From: an uncultured Clostridia bacterium
Lineage (GTDB): Bacteria > Bacillota > Clostridia > TANB77 > CAG-508
Direction of reading: 5' to 3'
DNA length: 33,696 nucleotides
Assembly: GCA_946415375.1 (NCBI GenBank)
Contig: CAMKSF010000004.1
Coordinates: 1 to 33,696, forward strand
Below are positions 31,154 through 33,696 of this stretch, in pieces. Position 1 is the stretch's first letter; every line of letters starts with the position of its first letter. Under the pieces are notes generated by a model, which was given only the letters and a program-made list of their open reading frames with translations, searched no databases and had not been told where the DNA came from. The position numbers were made by a program, and so were the translations under genes.

Positions 31154-33696
31154 TTATAATTCTATATCTTTAGTAAAATTTGTTTTGTCAAAAAATCTTT
31201 TTAAATATTTTTCATCAATTGGAGACCATTCAAAAGACACAAGTTTTAAAAATTCATTTGTTAATGTCTGGTCTATTATTATATTTGAAGAATAGTCGAA
31301 TTTTTTAGACGAATTCAAATCAGATATAATATATTTTAATATTTTTTCGTTTTTTTGTAAATAAAATTTATCTATAAATTTATTATAATCAATAAATTTA
31401 TATTTATAGCCATATTTTTTTATTACTCTTAGCAAAACATCTATCGGAATAAGTTTATTAGAGAAGAGATGGAAAATACTGTTATTTAGATGTGGTATAG
31501 TAAGTAGTTTTATAATTGCTTCAGCAGCCTCATCAATTGGTGTAAACTCTAATTTTTGGTTTCTTAATGTGTTAGGTAAGTATCCAAAATTAGTTAGAGC
31601 AATTAATCTCGTATAATATGCATTATCAAGTTTGTTTTTTTGAAAACAACCATCAGAATATCTAGCCATTAGATTTCCAAGTCTAAATATATTAGCTTTA
31701 AGTCCATTTTTTTCTTCTTCTAAAATTAGTCTTTCTGCTTCAAATTTTGTATATACATATACATTTGACTTATAGTTTTGACCTATATAAAAATCATTTT
31801 CTGTATATATATAGCTTAAATCATTATTAACTAAATAGTTACCACTTACAGTTGTAGTTGATATGTGATTTAAAACTATTTTGGATGGCTTTGCAAATTC
31901 AATTAAATTTATAACTGAGTCTATATTTGCTTTTTTAAAGGTAGATAAACTACCATAGTGTCTAGTGTTAGATGCTGTATTTATAATACAATCTATATTA
32001 TCTTGCAAATATAAATAGTTTTTTTGTGATAAGCCAAAGTTTTTTTCCGAAAGATCTCCTTCAATAACAATAATTCTGTTTTTATTTTTCTCATAGTAAT
32101 CTTTAGAAAAATAAAATCCTAGTTGATTTTCTAGCCTTTTTTCAGGCTTTGTATTACGCTCTTTTCTAATTATGCAATAAATTGTACTTTTTGTATGTTC
32201 TAGAAGATAGTTTAATATATGTATTCCAAGAAATCCTGTACTACCTGTAAGTAGTATATTTTTATATGAAAAATGCAAATCTTTTTCTTTGATATTTGTA
32301 GGTAAAAGTGTATGTTTAGGCTGTACAATTTGCTCAAAGTTGTTTGATTCATTTTCTTTTTTACTTTCGCAATAAGATGCAAGTTCTCTAACAGAAGGAT
32401 ATTTATAAAAGTCTTGTGTATTAAGTATTATATTTTGCGTAAATAATCTTGAATTAATAGAAAGTATATCTAATGAATCTGCTCCTCCAATATCAAAAAG
32501 GTTATCTGATATTTCTAAAAATGGATTATTTAGTATTTCCCTACATGTTGAAAGAATATTTGCTTCAAGTTTTGATGAAGGCAATATTTTTATATTTTTT
32601 TTGTATTCTGGTAAAGGTAATGATTTTATATCAATTTTACCATTTGGTGTAAGTGGAAATTCCTTTATTCTAACAATATTTGGTACCATATATTGTGGTA
32701 AAGTATCCTTAATTGATTTATATAGTGAATTAACATCAAATGATTCAGATTTAGGAATAATGTATGCAACTAATATTGATTTATTGTTTAAATCTGTTTT
32801 TTTAGTTACAAGAACATCTTGAATATCTGTATTCTTTAATATTATCTGTTCAATTTCTTTCAATTCTATTCTAAATCCGTGTAGTTTTATTTGATTATCA
32901 TTTCTACCGATAAATTTTATATTGCCATCTGGCATATATTCAACTAAGTCTCCAGTTTTATATAGTTTATATGGATCTCCAAAAGGATTATCTAGGAATC
33001 TTTCGCTAGTGATTTCTGGCTTATTCAGATAACCTTCAGAAACTCCTGGTCCTGAAACAAATAGTTCACCAGAAACTCCAATAGGATAAGGCTGTAAGTT
33101 ATCATTTAAACAATAGCATTTGCAATTACTTATTGGCTTTCCAATTAGTATTTCTGTAGCATCTGGTTTAAGCTCAAAAAATGTAGAGCATACACTATTT
33201 TCTGTAGGACCATATTCATTTATTAATCTAACATTTGGAAGTTTTTCAAAATGATCCTTTACAAGTTGAATATTAAAATCTTCACCAGCAATTGTTACAA
33301 TTTTTAAATTTTTTAGTTGTTCTGATTTTTCTTTTAAAAGAATTTTATATAAACTTGGAACAACAAGAAAATTGTTTACATTATATTTTTCTATATCTTC
33401 ACACATTTTATTTATATCTATTTTTTTAGTTGATGGAAGAACTAGTTTTCCACCTGATATTAAAGGTGTATATATATCTTCAACAGAACTGTCAAATGAA
33501 AATGAAGGTATTTGAAATACAGTAAAGTTTTTATCAAATTTATATAGTCTTTTTCTCCATATTAGGGTATTAATTATGTTTTTGTGTTTTATTAATACAC
33601 CTTTAGGGTTACCTGTAGTACCAGAAGTATATATTGTATATGCGTAATCTTCTGGAGTTGCTTTACTTTTATATGGTATTTCTTTAGAATAATCAA
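31154..33696 (-). CDS. NRPS: adenylation, carrier and thioester reductase domains (5' end missing)
   Basis: The frame stays open to the right edge, so the N-terminus is outside. The adenylation domain (33696 to about 32600) shows YTIYTSGTTGNPKG (core A3), SFSFDSSVEDIY, NEYGPTE (A5), GELFVSGPG, YKTGDLVEYMPDG (A7), FRIELKEIE (A8) and NGKIDI (A10). A peptidyl carrier follows, with DIGGADSL (Ppant Ser codon near 32476). It has one residue more than the usual GG[DH]S. A C-terminal reductase (about 32265-31154) has GSTGFLG and YVYTK, the SDR Tyr/Lys pair. Such A-PCP-R enzymes release the product as an aldehyde or alcohol, which in gut Clostridia can cyclise to pyrazinones. The substrate is not known. 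The kinase follows 10 bp downstream. Confidence 0.92.
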   Translation of the reverse strand, partial: DYSKEIPYKSKATPEDYAYTIYTSGTTGNPKGVLIKHKNIINTLIWRKRLYKFDKNFTVFQIPSFSFDSSVEDIYTPLISGGKLVLPSTKKIDINKMCEDIEKYNVNNFLVVPSLYKILLKEKSEQLKNLKIVTIAGEDFNIQLVKDHFEKLPNVRLINEYGPTENSVCSTFFELKPDATEILIGKPISNCKCYCLNDNLQPYPIGVSGELFVSGPGVSEGYLNKPEITSERFLDNPFGDPYKLYKTGDLVEYMPDGNIKFIGRNDNQIKLHGFRIELKEIEQIILKNTDIQDVLVTKKTDLNNKSILVAYIIPKSESFDVNSLYKSIKDTLPQYMVPNIVRIKEFPLTPNGKIDIKSLPLPEYKKNIKILPSSKLEANILSTCREILNNPFLEISDNLFDIGGADSLDILSINSRLFTQNIILNTQDFYKYPSVRELASYCESKKENESNNFEQIVQPKHTLLPTNIKEKDLHFSYKNILLTGSTGFLGIHILNYLLEHTKSTIYCIIRKERNTKPEKRLENQLGFYFSKDYYEKNKNRIIVIEGDLSEKNFGLSQKNYLYLQDNIDCIINTASNTRHYGSLSTFKKANIDSVINLIEFAKPSKIVLNHISTTTVSGNYLVNNDLSYIYTENDFYIGQNYKSNVYVYTKFEAERLILEEEKNGLKANIFRLGNLMARYSDGCFQKNKLDNAYYTRLIALTNFGYLPNTLRNQKLEFTPIDEAAEAIIKLLTIPHLNNSIFHLFSNKLIPIDVLLRVIKKYGYKYKFIDYNKFIDKFYLQKNEKILKYIISDLNSSKKFDYSSNIIIDQTLTNEFLKLVSFEWSPIDEKYLKRFFDKTNFTKDIEL

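Noticed and set aside
33404..33406. Start of the NRPS gene at the in-frame ATG complement here
   Set aside because: The frame continues upstream with clear adenylation core motifs (YTSGTTGNPKG) to the window edge, so this Met is internal.

Overview
The window looks like a chromosomal segment of a very AT-rich, endospore-forming member of the Clostridia, probably an uncultured gut-type lineage. The pointers are consistent A/T-ending codons, strong Shine-Dalgarno sequences, the synteny tRNA / tadA / SRP RNA / dnaX / ybaB / recR known from Firmicutes, spore genes (YpeB, an alpha/beta-type SASP, a GerS-like protein), DnaD and DnaI-type helicase loaders, and a clostridial-style prepilin. No species can be named from the sequence alone.

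Region by region: 1-280 holds the tail of an unidentified gene, a terminator and tRNA-Arg(CCU). 301-4326 is the housekeeping block tadA, a membrane-anchored hypothetical, a short SRP RNA, dnaX, ybaB and recR. 4380-5203 is a one-gene unit with an operator-like palindrome at its promoter. 5202-6326 (minus) encodes a glycolipid glycosyltransferase. 6431-8122 carries spore functions (ypeB, SASP). 8131-10598 is a murF-ddl operon for the D-Ala-D-Ala end of the peptidoglycan precursor. 10599-11196 has no intact gene: it holds four 32-bp dyad repeats, a terminator, a decayed DUF4143-ATPase fragment, and a second terminator overlapped by a promoter. 11197-12877 encodes a sortase, a GerS/LolA-like protein and a MazF toxin with no visible antitoxin. 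12915-14076 (minus) encodes a DUF1858 protein and an HD-GYP protein.

14118-19705 is the most unusual block. A small membrane protein, a VirD4/TraG-type coupling ATPase, a VirB2-like pilin, a VirB6/TrbL-like polytopic protein and a PrgI/VirB3-like protein are followed directly by a DnaD-domain protein and a DnaI/DnaC-type helicase loader. There is no VirB4 ATPase, relaxase, integrase or peptidoglycan hydrolase in the block. Two of its genes, and the sortase upstream, seem to start at AUA or another near-cognate codon behind good Shine-Dalgarno sequences.

19794-23439 holds a CapA-family protein (minus), a Cna_B-type surface protein with neither an LPXTG motif nor the usual isopeptide lysines, and a small DUF378 membrane protein. 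23559-27341 holds an ABC-F ATPase and the RNA-binding protein Tex.

27437-33696 combines a REC/HD-GYP response regulator, a divergently transcribed pilin-like protein, a six-TM sensor kinase and the downstream part of an adenylation-carrier-reductase NRPS that runs off the right edge. NRPS and kinase are spaced like one operon. This suggests, as inference, that a small peptide aldehyde or pyrazinone-type product is coupled to a two-component system controlling c-di-GMP and a surface filament.
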